Shown here: positions 33,206 to 41,736 of the stretch, piece by piece | Position numbering within the stretch: position 1 is the stretch's first letter | Layout of the letters: each line of letters starts with the position of its first letter | Assembly (NCBI RefSeq): GCF_036226525.1 | Contig: NZ_CP108487.1 | Coordinates: 8,246,001-8,310,000, forward strand | Length of the DNA: 64,000 nt | Source of the DNA: Kribbella sp. NBC_01245 | Lineage (GTDB): Bacteria; Actinomycetota; Actinomycetes; Propionibacteriales; Kribbellaceae | Direction: 5' to 3' | Program-made: the position numbers and the translations under genes | The notes under the pieces: model-generated | Told to the model about the DNA's origin: nothing | The model's input: the letters and a program-made list of their open reading frames with translations, nothing else | Databases searched by the model: none

Positions 33206-33657
33206 TGGTCAAGGCGGCGGCACCCGTGTGGCAGTTCCGCGCGCGGGTGCTCGGCGTGATGTCCACGCTGCTGGCCCTGTCGATGATCTCGGTGTTCACC
33301 GTCATCTGGGTGCGCCTGCCGGATCAGTCGAAGGAGACGTTCACGATCTTCCAGCGGCTGACGCTGCTCTTCTTCGCGGGGATCATCTTGTGGATCCTCT
33401 ACCGAATGGCCACGGTGCGCGTCGCGGCGTACGAGGACGGGCTCGCTGTGCGCAACGTCTTCAAGTCGTACCGGGTGCCGTGGCACGAGATCTCGGTGCT
33501 GCGGCTCAGCTCGGGTGATGCCTGGCTGCAGCTGTTCGACACCGAGGGCACCCGGCTCGGCATCCTCGCGGTGCAGATGTCGGACGGACCGCGGGCCCGC
33601 AAAGCGGCGAAGGATCTCGCCAAGATCGCAAAGGCCCGCGGCGCACGTCCCGCCTGA
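33205..33657 (+). CDS. PH-domain membrane protein
   Basis: This 150-residue protein has two transmembrane helices (VMSTLLALSMISVFTVIWV and LTLLFFAGIILWILY) followed by a bacterial PH-like domain (VAAYEDGLAVRNVFKSYRV, WLQLFDTEGTRLGIL) and a basic tail. Members often follow hisG in actinobacteria, and the function is unknown. ATG at 33205 is coupled to the hisG stop (TGATG). An in-frame ATG at 33193 is possible but would overlap hisG by 13 bases. Confidence 0.75.
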   Translation: MVKAAAPVWQFRARVLGVMSTLLALSMISVFTVIWVRLPDQSKETFTIFQRLTLLFFAGIILWILYRMATVRVAAYEDGLAVRNVFKSYRVPWHEISVLRLSSGDAWLQLFDTEGTRLGILAVQMSDGPRARKAAKDLAKIAKARGARPA

Positions 33658-34542
33658 CTAACTGATCCGGTACGACGTGCTGTGGCTGTCGCCGGGCTGG
33701 AGTACGACGACGTCCTCACCGGTGACGAAGGCGTTCGGCGGGCACGTCATCGGCTCGACCGCGAGGCCGACCCGGTCGAGCGCATCCGCGGAGTAGAGCT
33801 GCAGCCAACGCGTGTCCGACGTCAACGACACGGACTGCTCCGACGCCGGATCGGTCAGCCGTACGGCCCACTCGCCCTCCGGCAATCCGGTGAACGCGTT
33901 GTCGATGAACAGATCGCCGACGACCTTGCCGGCCTCGAAGTCGAACGGCGTCCCGGCCACGTCCACGAGGTCGCGAGGCAGCAGCCGCTCGGGATCGACG
34001 TCCACCCGCTTGGCCGCGGTGAAGGTCAGCTCGCACTCGTCGAGCTGACGGCCGACGGTGAGATACGGATGCGTGCCGAAGCCGTACGGCGCGGAGGTGG
34101 TGCCGATGTTCCGCGCGACGGCCGTGACCGCGAGTCCTTCGGCCGAGACCTGGTAGCGGACCGAGATGTCCAGCTGGTGGCGGTACCCGGGCTCGCCGTA
34201 CAGCCGGTAGCCGACAACGCAGACGTCCTCGGACGAAGCGTCGTCCAGCCGGGACCACGAGCCCCAGCGGGTCAGGCCGTGAATGGCGTTCTGCTTGTCC
34301 GGTTCGGTGATGGAGAGCTGCTCGTCACGGCCGTCGAAGGTGTAGCGCCCGTCGGCGATCCGGTTCGGCCAGGGGAACAGCTGCTGGCCGATCCCGGCAT
34401 GGGCGCTCTCGTCCTCGCCGTACCCGATCACTATGTCGCGGCCGTCGCGGGTCAGGCTGCGAAGACCGCCGCCCACCTCGACGATGGTGGCGGCATACGC
34501 GCCCGCGTTGATGTTCCATTGGCGTCCAGACGGAGAGGTCAT
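33658..34542 (-). CDS. Aldose 1-epimerase family protein
   Basis: This 294-residue galactose-mutarotase-like protein shows GGGLRSLTRDGRDIVIGY, LFPWPNRIADGRYTF, and the catalytic-region His pairs NAIHGLTR and GFGTHPYLTVG. Glu is expected at AVEPMTCPPNAF. It probably interconverts sugar anomers. Its start overlaps the end of the P-loop kinase gene by four bases, so the two are cotranscribed. Confidence 0.88.
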   Translation of the reverse strand: MTSPSGRQWNINAGAYAATIVEVGGGLRSLTRDGRDIVIGYGEDESAHAGIGQQLFPWPNRIADGRYTFDGRDEQLSITEPDKQNAIHGLTRWGSWSRLDDASSEDVCVVGYRLYGEPGYRHQLDISVRYQVSAEGLAVTAVARNIGTTSAPYGFGTHPYLTVGRQLDECELTFTAAKRVDVDPERLLPRDLVDVAGTPFDFEAGKVVGDLFIDNAFTGLPEGEWAVRLTDPASEQSVSLTSDTRWLQLYSADALDRVGLAVEPMTCPPNAFVTGEDVVVLQPGDSHSTSYRIS

Positions 34543-35165
34543 GCCGAAAGCTTAGATGTCTCCTTGAGGACAAGCTCAGCCTCGGTCGCCTGGCCGGCGC
34601 CGTCCACGATCAGGTCGGCCCGGTCGCGGGTGCGTTCGGCCGCGAAGTGGTCCCGCTCCCAGCGCATCCACTCCAGCCAGCGGTCCCGCATTCCTTCGCC
34701 GTCGCGCTCGATACCGCGCTCGAGCCGCAGGGCGTTGTCCGTCTCGACCCAGATCCGCAGGGACGGCCAGGGCTCGGCACCGCGGTCGGCCGACGTGACA
34801 CCCTCGACGATCAGCAGTTCGACCGTGGCCGGGACGAGGTGGACTTCCGCGTACGCGCCGGCGATCCAGTCGTACCGGCGGTAGCGCCCTTCGAGGCCTT
34901 TGGCCAGGCGGGCGAGGACGTGGTCCCGCAGGAGGCCGAACCCGCGCTCGGCGCCGTCCCAGCCGTCGTACAGGTCGTCCATGTGCACGACCTGGACCCG
35001 CAGCCCGCGCGCCTCGGCGGCCTTGGCGAATCGCTCGGCGACCGTGGTCTTGCCCGAACCGGCCGGGCCGTCGACGCAGATCAGCCGGGTCTCGCCCAGC
35101 TGTGGGGGCGCGGCCAGGACCTGCTCGATGAGCCGGTCGTAGGTGATCGTCTTAGTTGATTCCAT
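34539..35165 (-). CDS. Uridine kinase-like P-loop protein
   Basis: This 208-residue nucleotide kinase-like protein has Walker A GPAGSGKTT, a VHMDDLYDGWDGAERGFGLL substrate segment, LIVEGVTSA, and an Arg-rich lid (RWERDHFAAERTRDRADLIVDG). It resembles uridine kinase but is annotated only by fold. It overlaps the epimerase gene downstream and the membrane-protein gene upstream. Confidence 0.82.
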   Translation of the reverse strand: MESTKTITYDRLIEQVLAAPPQLGETRLICVDGPAGSGKTTVAERFAKAAEARGLRVQVVHMDDLYDGWDGAERGFGLLRDHVLARLAKGLEGRYRRYDWIAGAYAEVHLVPATVELLIVEGVTSADRGAEPWPSLRIWVETDNALRLERGIERDGEGMRDRWLEWMRWERDHFAAERTRDRADLIVDGAGQATEAELVLKETSKLSA

Positions 35166-35667
35166 GGCGCTTCAGGATGTCCTCGATCTCGTCGAACTCC
35201 TCCGACTTTTCGGCCTTCTTGCTCGCCTTCGGAGCCTTGGCGGGCTGGGCTGAGGCGGTCTTGGTGAGTTCGCCGGCCGGCTTATCGGCTGGAGCCTTAG
35301 GCGCAGTGCGGCTCTTCACGAAGCCCGACACCACGAACAGCACGACCGAGACGCCGAGCAGCGCGACCCCGGCCCACACTCGGGGGTCGAAGACGAGACT
35401 CGTGATCCAGTCGACGGACGACTGAAGCACCTCCCAGAGCAGCTCCAGCAGACCGGTCAGGTAGAGCGAGACCGGCAGGAGGGACCAGGCCACCCCACGG
35501 ACCCCCGCGTTCAACCCGCGGCGGCGCCAGGCGAACCAGGTGGCGATCAGCCCGATCAGCGTCAGGCCCGCACAGAACGGCAGCAGCGTCAGTTCATTGA
35601 AGTCAGGCACATACCAAGGCTTGCACAGGTCCGGCCGGAACCAAGGGGGGAACAGCCCTGACGGCAC
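35152..35667 (-). CDS. Membrane protein with charged Lys-rich tail
   Basis: This 171-residue protein has about three hydrophobic segments (LTLLPFCAGLTLIGLIATWFA, GVAWSLLPVSLYLTGLL, VWAGVALLGVSVVLFVVSGF). A cytoplasmic tail rich in Lys, Ala and Pro follows, ending in the acidic EEFDEIEDILKRHGIN. No family was recognised. The conserved-looking C-terminal acidic helix may be a binding peptide. GTG at 35667 is the assumed start. Confidence 0.6.
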   Translation of the reverse strand: MPSGLFPPWFRPDLCKPWYVPDFNELTLLPFCAGLTLIGLIATWFAWRRRGLNAGVRGVAWSLLPVSLYLTGLLELLWEVLQSSVDWITSLVFDPRVWAGVALLGVSVVLFVVSGFVKSRTAPKAPADKPAGELTKTASAQPAKAPKASKKAEKSEEFDEIEDILKRHGIN

Positions 35668-35697
35668 CCTGAATCACCTGCCGGGGACAATGGCGGG

Positions 35698-36213
35698 GTG
35701 GAACCCAAGCGCCAACTGGCTTTTACCGGATTCGAGCACGACGACGGCGCGGCCGATCCCGCTCTGGCGGCGGCCCTCGCGGCTGGAGCGTCCGGGCCGA
35801 TCCTGGCCGCGCTGACCAAGGCGCGGCTGCTCGTGCCGGTGGTGGCGCTGCTGGGCGAGGTGGAGTACGACGAGAACGGCCTGGCCCACGACAAGACCTC
35901 GGATATGGCCGTCGCGTTGCTGCAAGGCCAGGACGGACGGAAGGCCCTGCTCGCCTTCAGCGGTACGGAGAGCCTGCGCCGGTGGAGCCCGGAAGCCCGC
36001 CCGATGCCCGCCCTCGCGTCACTCGCCGCCACCGCCGCCGTACAGGAAGGCGCCGCCGCGATCGTGGTCGACCTGGCCGGCCCTGCGTCGTACGTCATCG
36101 AGGAGGACGACGTACGACGGATCGCCTCCGGGCAGCAGGTCCTCCGCCTCGAGGACGGGTCGTACGCCTGGGCTCAGTCAGTCTCGGCCGACGGCGATCC
36201 CGACCGGGCCTGA
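35698..36213 (+). CDS. SseB-family protein
   Basis: This 171-residue protein has an SseB N-terminal-type domain: RLLVPVVALLGEVEYDENG, SDMAVALLQGQDGRKALLAFSGTESLRRW, PMPALASLAATAAVQEGAAAIVVDLAGP. These proteins occur widely in actinobacteria and their function is unknown. GTG at 35698 is the first reasonable start. Its 3-prime end overlaps the convergent GH5-like gene by 36 bases. Confidence 0.75.
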   Translation: MEPKRQLAFTGFEHDDGAADPALAAALAAGASGPILAALTKARLLVPVVALLGEVEYDENGLAHDKTSDMAVALLQGQDGRKALLAFSGTESLRRWSPEARPMPALASLAATAAVQEGAAAIVVDLAGPASYVIEEDDVRRIASGQQVLRLEDGSYAWAQSVSADGDPDRA

Positions 36214-37368
36214 CTCCCGCTCGGCCACCCATTCGCGGTGGAACGCACTCCCGGGCGCGACCTCGGCCCGTCGCTCTGGCTCTGCCAGCAGGTCAACGGG
36301 GGATTGGAGCGTCCGCTCGCGCTTGACCGGCTCGAGGTTGTCGCCTGCGATGATCTCCGCGATCGCCGCCGCGGCCGGTTTGCGCTGATGGTCGACGGTG
36401 AACAGGCCCAGGTCGTACTCCCGGTCCGGGAAGTCGGCCAGCGAGCGGTCGATATCGTGCGATGACCACCAGGTGACACCCCAGAGCGCGGGATTCGTCA
36501 GCACGTGGCCGAGCGTCTGGTGCACGAAGGTCGCGGCATCACCAGCGGGTACGTCGGGACCGGGCACGCCGATTTCCTGGAGCCAGACAGGCCGATCCGG
36601 ATCCAGCGCGGTCGCGGCGGCCAGCTCGACCAGGTAGTCCGCGTGGGAGATCGTGGCAGGCCCGAGCGGTCCGTCGATGCGGGAGACCCCGTTGAACACC
36701 CACGAATGGACCGTCGTCAGGTCACCCAACTCGACCGCCTCCGCCGGGGTGAACGGGTGGTCCGGCTTGTACCAGGCGTCGTCGAAGACCGAGTGCAGGC
36801 AGAGCTTGTCCGGAGCGGCCGCGCGAGCCGTGTCGAGCAACTCCCGCGCCCAGTCGTACGACGCGGTCGCGGTGGTGGCGCTGTGAGGCCAGAGGTTGTT
36901 GACCTCATTGCCGAGCGTCAGCGCGAAGACGTTGGACTTGGTCGCGACGGCGCGCGCGAGCGTATCGACGTACAGGTTGAGGCCGTCGCGGACCAGGCGG
37001 TCCTCGAACAGGCTCCGCTGGTGCCAGGTCAACGCCCACGACGGCAGGAAGTCGTAGCTGGACAGATGGCCCTGGATGAAGTCGACCGAGACGCCGAGGC
37101 CGAATTCCGCCGCCGCGTCGATCGTGTCCAGCAGGTCGTCGATCGGGCGCTGCCGTACGACGGCCCGGTTCGGCTGGATCCACGGCCAGATCGGGAACAC
37201 CCGGACATGGTCGAGACCGAGACCGGCCAGATCCTCGAAATCGCGCCGGACGTCGTCGCCGGAGTAGTCCAGCCAGCTGTAGAACCAGCCGCGGGACGGC
37301 ACGTAGTTGGCGCCGAAGCGAGGGGCGGGCGGCGTACCGGGCGGGCCGGCGATCGGATCGGGGCGCAT
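36178..37368 (-). CDS. GH5-like glycoside hydrolase (intracellular)
   Basis: This 396-residue TIM-barrel glycosidase of clan GH-A has its acid/base Glu155 in LTLGNEVNNLWP and its nucleophile Glu265 in VWLQEIGVPG. VHSWVFNG and WGVTWWSSHDIDR are typical flanking segments. No signal peptide is present, so it acts on imported sugars. A LacI-type palindrome (37378-37391) lies ten bases upstream of the ATG, and the lacI gene follows directly on the same side, placing it in the neighbouring sugar regulon. Confidence 0.82.
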   Translation of the reverse strand: MRPDPIAGPPGTPPAPRFGANYVPSRGWFYSWLDYSGDDVRRDFEDLAGLGLDHVRVFPIWPWIQPNRAVVRQRPIDDLLDTIDAAAEFGLGVSVDFIQGHLSSYDFLPSWALTWHQRSLFEDRLVRDGLNLYVDTLARAVATKSNVFALTLGNEVNNLWPHSATTATASYDWARELLDTARAAAPDKLCLHSVFDDAWYKPDHPFTPAEAVELGDLTTVHSWVFNGVSRIDGPLGPATISHADYLVELAAATALDPDRPVWLQEIGVPGPDVPAGDAATFVHQTLGHVLTNPALWGVTWWSSHDIDRSLADFPDREYDLGLFTVDHQRKPAAAAIAEIIAGDNLEPVKRERTLQSPVDLLAEPERRAEVAPGSAFHREWVAERESGPVGIAVGRD

Positions 37369-37377
37369 GCGTGGATG

Positions 37378-37391
37378 CTAAAGCGATTTAG
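37378..37391. promoter_or_regulatory. LacI-type operator before the GH5-like gene
   Basis: CTAAAGCGATTTAG is a palindrome centred on CG with CTAAA/TTTAG arms, the usual form of LacI/GalR-family sites. On the minus strand, TAGCAT at its edge is a -10-like box six bases before the ATG, so binding would block transcription. Confidence 0.65.
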
Positions 37392-37413
37392 TTCTCAACG
37401 CCAGTCGGCTGTC

Positions 37414-38430
37414 TCACGACGCAGGCGGTGCCGTGCTCTCGCGGACGGTCAGCACCGGGGTGGCGGTCTTGCGATTGATCACCTGGGTGGGATCGGCCAG
37501 TACGGCGAGCAGCACCTCGGCCGCCTGCCGGCCGAAGTCGAGCGTGTCGCGGGAGAGCGCGGTCAGCGCCGGATGCATCAGCTGGGTCAGCACCGAGTCG
37601 TCGAACGCGACCAGTGACAGCTCACCCGGCACCGACACGCCCATCTCCATCGCGACGCCGAGCCCGGCGACGGCCATCACGTCGCTGTCGTAGACGATCG
37701 CTGTCGGCCGCTTCGCGCCGGACAGCAGCTTGCGGGTGGTCGCCGCGCCCTCGGCATCACTGAAGTCCGTCGGCAGCGACACCGCGTCCAGACCGAGGCG
37801 CGGCATGGCGTCGCGGATGGCCCGGATCCGGCGCTGGGTGTGCTGGAAGTTCGGCGTACCGGCTACGTGCGCAATGCGCCGATGACCCAACGCGGCAAGG
37901 TATTCCACGATCGAGAGCATCGCCTCGCGGTCGTCGGCCCAGACCGACGGCAGGCTGTCCCGGCCGCCGCGGCCGCCGATCACCACGGTGGGGATCGCGA
38001 GCTCGCGCAGTACGTCGAGGCGCGGGTCCTTGATGGTCAGGTCAACCAGGACGATGCCGTCGACGCGGTGCTCGGAGGCCCAGCGCCGGTACACCTCGAT
38101 CTCGGCGGCCGTGTCCTCGACGATCAGCAGTTGCAGCGAGATCGAGCGGGCGGACAGGCCCGATTGCAGACCGGAGAGCAGCTGCGCGAAGAACGGCTCG
38201 ACGCCCAGCGTGCGGGCTGGCCGGGCGATCACGAGGCCGATCGAGTCCGCCTTGGAACCACCGAGCGCCCGCGCGGCACTGTGCGGCCGCCAGTGCATCT
38301 GGTCGGCGATCTCGAGGATCCGCGCACGCGTCGCCTCGCTCACGCCAGGCCGTCCGTTCAGCGCGAACGACACCGCGCCTTTGGACACTCCCGCGCGATC
38401 CGCGATGTCCGCGATCGTCGGTCTCGCCAT
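37414..38430 (-). CDS. LacI-family transcriptional regulator
   Basis: This 338-residue sugar-responsive regulator has the N-terminal HTH TIADIADRAGVSKGAVSFAL with hinge helix SAARALGGSKADSIG, followed by a periplasmic-binding-protein-like sensor (GRGGRDSLPSVWADDREA, SLVAFDDSVLTQLMHPALTAL). The ATG at 38430 follows GGAGG with seven-base spacing; the longer open frame upstream was rejected. It lies between two operator-like palindromes and probably represses both transcription units. Confidence 0.92.
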   Translation of the reverse strand: MARPTIADIADRAGVSKGAVSFALNGRPGVSEATRARILEIADQMHWRPHSAARALGGSKADSIGLVIARPARTLGVEPFFAQLLSGLQSGLSARSISLQLLIVEDTAAEIEVYRRWASEHRVDGIVLVDLTIKDPRLDVLRELAIPTVVIGGRGGRDSLPSVWADDREAMLSIVEYLAALGHRRIAHVAGTPNFQHTQRRIRAIRDAMPRLGLDAVSLPTDFSDAEGAATTRKLLSGAKRPTAIVYDSDVMAVAGLGVAMEMGVSVPGELSLVAFDDSVLTQLMHPALTALSRDTLDFGRQAAEVLLAVLADPTQVINRKTATPVLTVRESTAPPAS

Positions 38431-38452
38431 GCTCCCGCCTCCATGTTTGCTC

Positions 38453-38502
38453 TTGACAGCGGATTCTACGGGGTGGATAGTCCGGGAACTAGACCGGTTT
38501 AT
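38453..38502 (+). promoter_or_regulatory. Promoter and LacI-type operator of the sugar ABC operon
   Basis: TTGACA (38453-38458), a 17-base spacer and GATAGT (38476-38481) form a near-consensus sigma-70 promoter. CTAGACCGGTTTAT (38489-38502) directly follows, over the predicted transcript start, and matches the palindrome at 37378-37391 at the main positions. The ribosome site CAGGAG and ATG at 38520 come next. Confidence 0.75.
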
Positions 38503-38519
38503 CTGTTCAGGAGAATTCG

Positions 38520-39806
38520 ATGTCAAAGCGTCTGACCGGAGTGGCCGCCTTGATGGCCGCCGCCCTCACCCTGTCCGGCTGTGGGCTTGGCGGCGGGGAC
38601 ACCGCCAACGAGAGCAAGCCGACCGTGACCGCCGGTGCCGAGGTGACGGGCGCGGTCAGCCTGCAGACCTGGGCGCTGAAGCCGAAGTTCACGCCGTACG
38701 TCGAAGGTGTGATCAAGGCCTTCGAAGCGAAGTACCCGGGCACCAAGGTGACCTGGCTGGACCAGCCGGGGGACGGGTACGACAAGAAGGTGCTGAGCCA
38801 GGCGTCCGCCGGGCAGCTGCCGGATGTCGTCAACCTGCCGCCGGACTTCGCTCTGCCGCTGGCAAAGCAGAACCTGCTGCTCGATGTCGCGTCGGCCGAC
38901 GCGGACCTGACCAAGGACTACGTCGAGGGTGGCCTCGCCGCCTACCAGTACCAGGGCCAGGACGGCACGTTCGGCTACCCCTGGTACCTGAACACCGATA
39001 TCGACTACTGGAACTCGGACAAGTTCGCCGCGGTCGGGCTCGACGTGAAGAACCCGCCGAAGACCTTCGACGAGTTGTTCGCCGCCGCCAAGGTGATGCA
39101 CGACAAGTCGAACGGCCGCGAGTACCTGATGAGCCGCCTGCCGGGTATCGGTGACTTCACCAACGCCGGCGTCAAGATCATCGCGGACGACGGCAAGAGC
39201 TTCGTCTTCAACACCCCCGAGGCCGCCGCGCTGCTGGACAAGTACCGCGATGCCTACAAGGCGGGCTACCTGCCGAAGGACATCCTCACCCAGGAGTACC
39301 TCGGCAACTCCAAGCTCTTCACCCAGGGCAAGGTCGCCTGGACCACCGGAGGCGGTAACGCGCTCGCGGACTTCGTCAAGGACAACCCGTCGCTGAAGGG
39401 CAAGGTCGTCCCGTCGCCCGCGCTCGACACCCCGCCGCTGTACGTGCAGGGTCTTTCGGTCTCGGCCAAGACCAAGAACCAGGCCGCGGCGATCGCGCTC
39501 GCCCGGTTCGTCACCAACGCCGAGAACCAGGCCGCCTTCGCGAAGATCGTCAACATCTTCCCGTCGACCAAGGCGTCCGCGAGCGATCCGTACTTCTCCA
39601 AGAGCGACGGCACGCCGGAGAGTGACGCGAAGGTGCTCGCGTTCGAGTCCCTGGCGAAGGCGAAGGTGCTGCAACCCGCCATCATCAGTGGCGCCACCAA
39701 CGACTTCATCGGCCAGCAGATCTCGCTCGCGATCTCCGGCAAGGTGACGTCGAAGCAGGCCCTCGACGCCGCTGTCGCGAAGGCGAACCAGCTGCTCAAG
39801 CAGTAG
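38520..39806 (+). CDS. Sugar ABC transporter binding lipoprotein
   Basis: This 428-residue family 1 solute-binding protein has lipobox LSGC and the typical FEAKYPGTKVTWLDQPGDGYDKKVLSQASAGQLPDVVNL region (residues about 65-105). It binds an oligosaccharide outside the membrane for the permeases encoded next. The operator and promoter lie just upstream. A strong hairpin follows the stop. The secreted GH18 at the operon end suggests a GlcNAc-containing glycan as substrate. Confidence 0.93.
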   Translation: MSKRLTGVAALMAAALTLSGCGLGGGDTANESKPTVTAGAEVTGAVSLQTWALKPKFTPYVEGVIKAFEAKYPGTKVTWLDQPGDGYDKKVLSQASAGQLPDVVNLPPDFALPLAKQNLLLDVASADADLTKDYVEGGLAAYQYQGQDGTFGYPWYLNTDIDYWNSDKFAAVGLDVKNPPKTFDELFAAAKVMHDKSNGREYLMSRLPGIGDFTNAGVKIIADDGKSFVFNTPEAAALLDKYRDAYKAGYLPKDILTQEYLGNSKLFTQGKVAWTTGGGNALADFVKDNPSLKGKVVPSPALDTPPLYVQGLSVSAKTKNQAAAIALARFVTNAENQAAFAKIVNIFPSTKASASDPYFSKSDGTPESDAKVLAFESLAKAKVLQPAIISGATNDFIGQQISLAISGKVTSKQALDAAVAKANQLLKQ

Positions 39807-39813
39807 TCCGAGG

Positions 39814-39846
39814 GGGTGTGTCGCGCTGATAGCGAGACACACCCCT
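39814..39846 (+). terminator. Intra-operon hairpin after the binding-protein gene
   Basis: A perfect 10-bp stem (GGGGTGTGTC with GACACACCCC) has an inner CGCT-GAT-AGCG helix. It starts eight bases after the stop and 31 bases before the permease start. It probably attenuates transcription or protects the upstream mRNA so that binding protein is made in excess. Confidence 0.7.
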
Positions 39847-39876
39847 AGTCATCCGCTTCGTTTCTGGAAGTAGGCA

Positions 39877-40755
39877 ATGCGATCCCACCGCTGGTTCTCG
39901 CCCTGGCTGCTGGTCGTCCCGGCGCTGCTCTGGTTGCTGGTGTTCAACCTGTGGCCGTCGATCAACACGGTCATCCTGTCGTTCACCAACGCCCGTCCAC
40001 TCGGCGGCGGCACGTTCGTCGGCCTGGAGAACTTCCGTCTCCTGCTGCATGACGAACAACTCCGGTACGCCCTGATCAACAGCGTCGTCTACATGCTGGT
40101 TTGTCTGCCACTATTGACGATCCTGCCGCTGCTGATCGCCGTACTGGTGGAGAAGAAGCTGCCCGGCATCACGTTCTTCCGGACGGTCTTCTACACGCCG
40201 GTGGTGGCGTCAGCGGTGGTGGTCGCGTTGATCTGGACCTGGCTGCTCGACGAGCGAGGTCTGATCAACGGGCTGGCGGAGAAGCTCGGCTTCATCCAAG
40301 GGCCCTTGCCGTTCCTGAGCGACCAGTGGTTGCTGTTGTTCAGCGCGATCAGCCTGACGGTCTGGAAGGGCCTCGGGTACTACATGATCATCTACCTGGC
40401 CGCACTGGGGAACGTCGGCCGCGAGCTGCATGAGGCGGCCGCGGTCGACGGAGCCGGGGCGTTCCGGCGGTTCGTCAACATCACCATTCCGGGTGTGCGC
40501 GGAACGATGGTGCTGATCTCGATCTTGATCTCGGTATCGGCCCTGCGGGTCTTCTCCGAGTTGTTCATCCTCAGTGGCGGTAATGGCGGGCCCGGCGGCC
40601 GGGACAGCTCGGTGGTGATGCTGATCCAGCAGTACAGCCAGGGCTTCGAGGGCAACCTCGGCTATGCGTCGGCGTTGTCGATCGTGCTGTTCTTCGTCAC
40701 GGTTGTCCCGATGCTGGTGCTGGCCCGACTCAACACGAAGGGGGCGGACGCATGA
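39877..40755 (+). CDS. Sugar ABC transporter permease 1 (MalF-like)
   Basis: This 292-residue membrane protein has six predicted spans (WLLVVPALLWLLVFNLWP first) and the EAA loop HEAAAVDGAGAFRRFVNITI. It forms the channel with permease 2. GGAAG lies six bases before ATG. The stop overlaps the next permease gene by four bases (ATGA). No ATPase gene is present, so a shared MsiK-type ATPase is likely. Confidence 0.93.
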   Translation: MRSHRWFSPWLLVVPALLWLLVFNLWPSINTVILSFTNARPLGGGTFVGLENFRLLLHDEQLRYALINSVVYMLVCLPLLTILPLLIAVLVEKKLPGITFFRTVFYTPVVASAVVVALIWTWLLDERGLINGLAEKLGFIQGPLPFLSDQWLLLFSAISLTVWKGLGYYMIIYLAALGNVGRELHEAAAVDGAGAFRRFVNITIPGVRGTMVLISILISVSALRVFSELFILSGGNGGPGGRDSSVVMLIQQYSQGFEGNLGYASALSIVLFFVTVVPMLVLARLNTKGADA

Positions 40756-41672
40756 GCATCGTGACCGACCCGGCGCGGCCCATCGACGTACCCACTGTTG
40801 ACCTCCCGCCCGAGCGCCGGCGACGTCGCTCAAAGGGCGGCTTCAACACGGTGTCGTGGCAGGAGATGGTGCTGCGGTATGTGCTGCTGGTGTTCGTGCT
40901 GATCATCACGATCGGGCCGTTCCTGTGGCAGTTGTCGACCTCGCTGAAGGGTTCCGGCGAGGACATCTATACGCGGATTCCGAGGCTGTTGCCGTCACAG
41001 CCGACGTTCGACCACTACAAGGCGGTGGCGGACACGATCCCGGTGTGGGACTACGCCCGTAACTCGCTGTTCGTCGCCGTACTCGTTGTCGGGGGCAACA
41101 TCATCGGCGCGTCCCTGGCCGGCTTCGCGCTGGCCCGGCTGCAGTACCGCGGTCGCAAGCTGGTGCTCGGGTTGTTCCTCGCCACCCTGGTCCTGCCGGG
41201 GGAGGTCACGATCATCTCGCAGTACGTCACGGTGCGGGAGTTCGGTCTGGCGAACACGCTCTTCGGCGTGGCGCTGCCCGGCATGATCGGCACGCTGAAC
41301 GTGCTGCTGATGTACAACGCGTTCCGGGTGGTGCCGTTGGAGATCGACCAGGCCGCCATCGTGGACGGCGCGAACGTGTGGCAACGCTTTGTCCATATCG
41401 GTCTGCCCAGTGTCCGCGGCACCCTCAGCGTGATCGCGATCTTCGCCTTCATCGGCGCCTGGGACGACTTCCTCTGGCCGCTGATCGTGCTCACCGATCC
41501 CGACAAGTACACCCTCACCGTCGGATTGCAGTACTTGAGTGGCACGTTCAGCAACAACCCCCGGCTGATCGCCGCGGGCACGATGATCGCGTTCATCCCG
41601 ATCGTGATCGTCTTCGCCACTCTGCAGCGCTTCTTCTTCAAGGGCGTGGAGGAGGGCGCCGTCAAGGGATAG
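40752..41672 (+). CDS. Sugar ABC transporter permease 2 (MalG-like)
   Basis: This 306-residue membrane protein has a basic cytoplasmic N-terminus (ERRRRRSKGGF), six predicted spans and the EAA-like loop IDQAAIVDGANVWQRFVHIGL. It is the partner of permease 1, whose stop it overlaps. The GH18 gene follows after 64 bases. Confidence 0.93.
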   Translation: MSIVTDPARPIDVPTVDLPPERRRRRSKGGFNTVSWQEMVLRYVLLVFVLIITIGPFLWQLSTSLKGSGEDIYTRIPRLLPSQPTFDHYKAVADTIPVWDYARNSLFVAVLVVGGNIIGASLAGFALARLQYRGRKLVLGLFLATLVLPGEVTIISQYVTVREFGLANTLFGVALPGMIGTLNVLLMYNAFRVVPLEIDQAAIVDGANVWQRFVHIGLPSVRGTLSVIAIFAFIGAWDDFLWPLIVLTDPDKYTLTVGLQYLSGTFSNNPRLIAAGTMIAFIPIVIVFATLQRFFFKGVEEGAVKG

Positions 41673-41736
41673 CTGCTGCTTGTTTCGACCATCCACCCGC
41701 CCGAATTTCGGTTGGTTCGAAGTCAAAGGAGTACCA

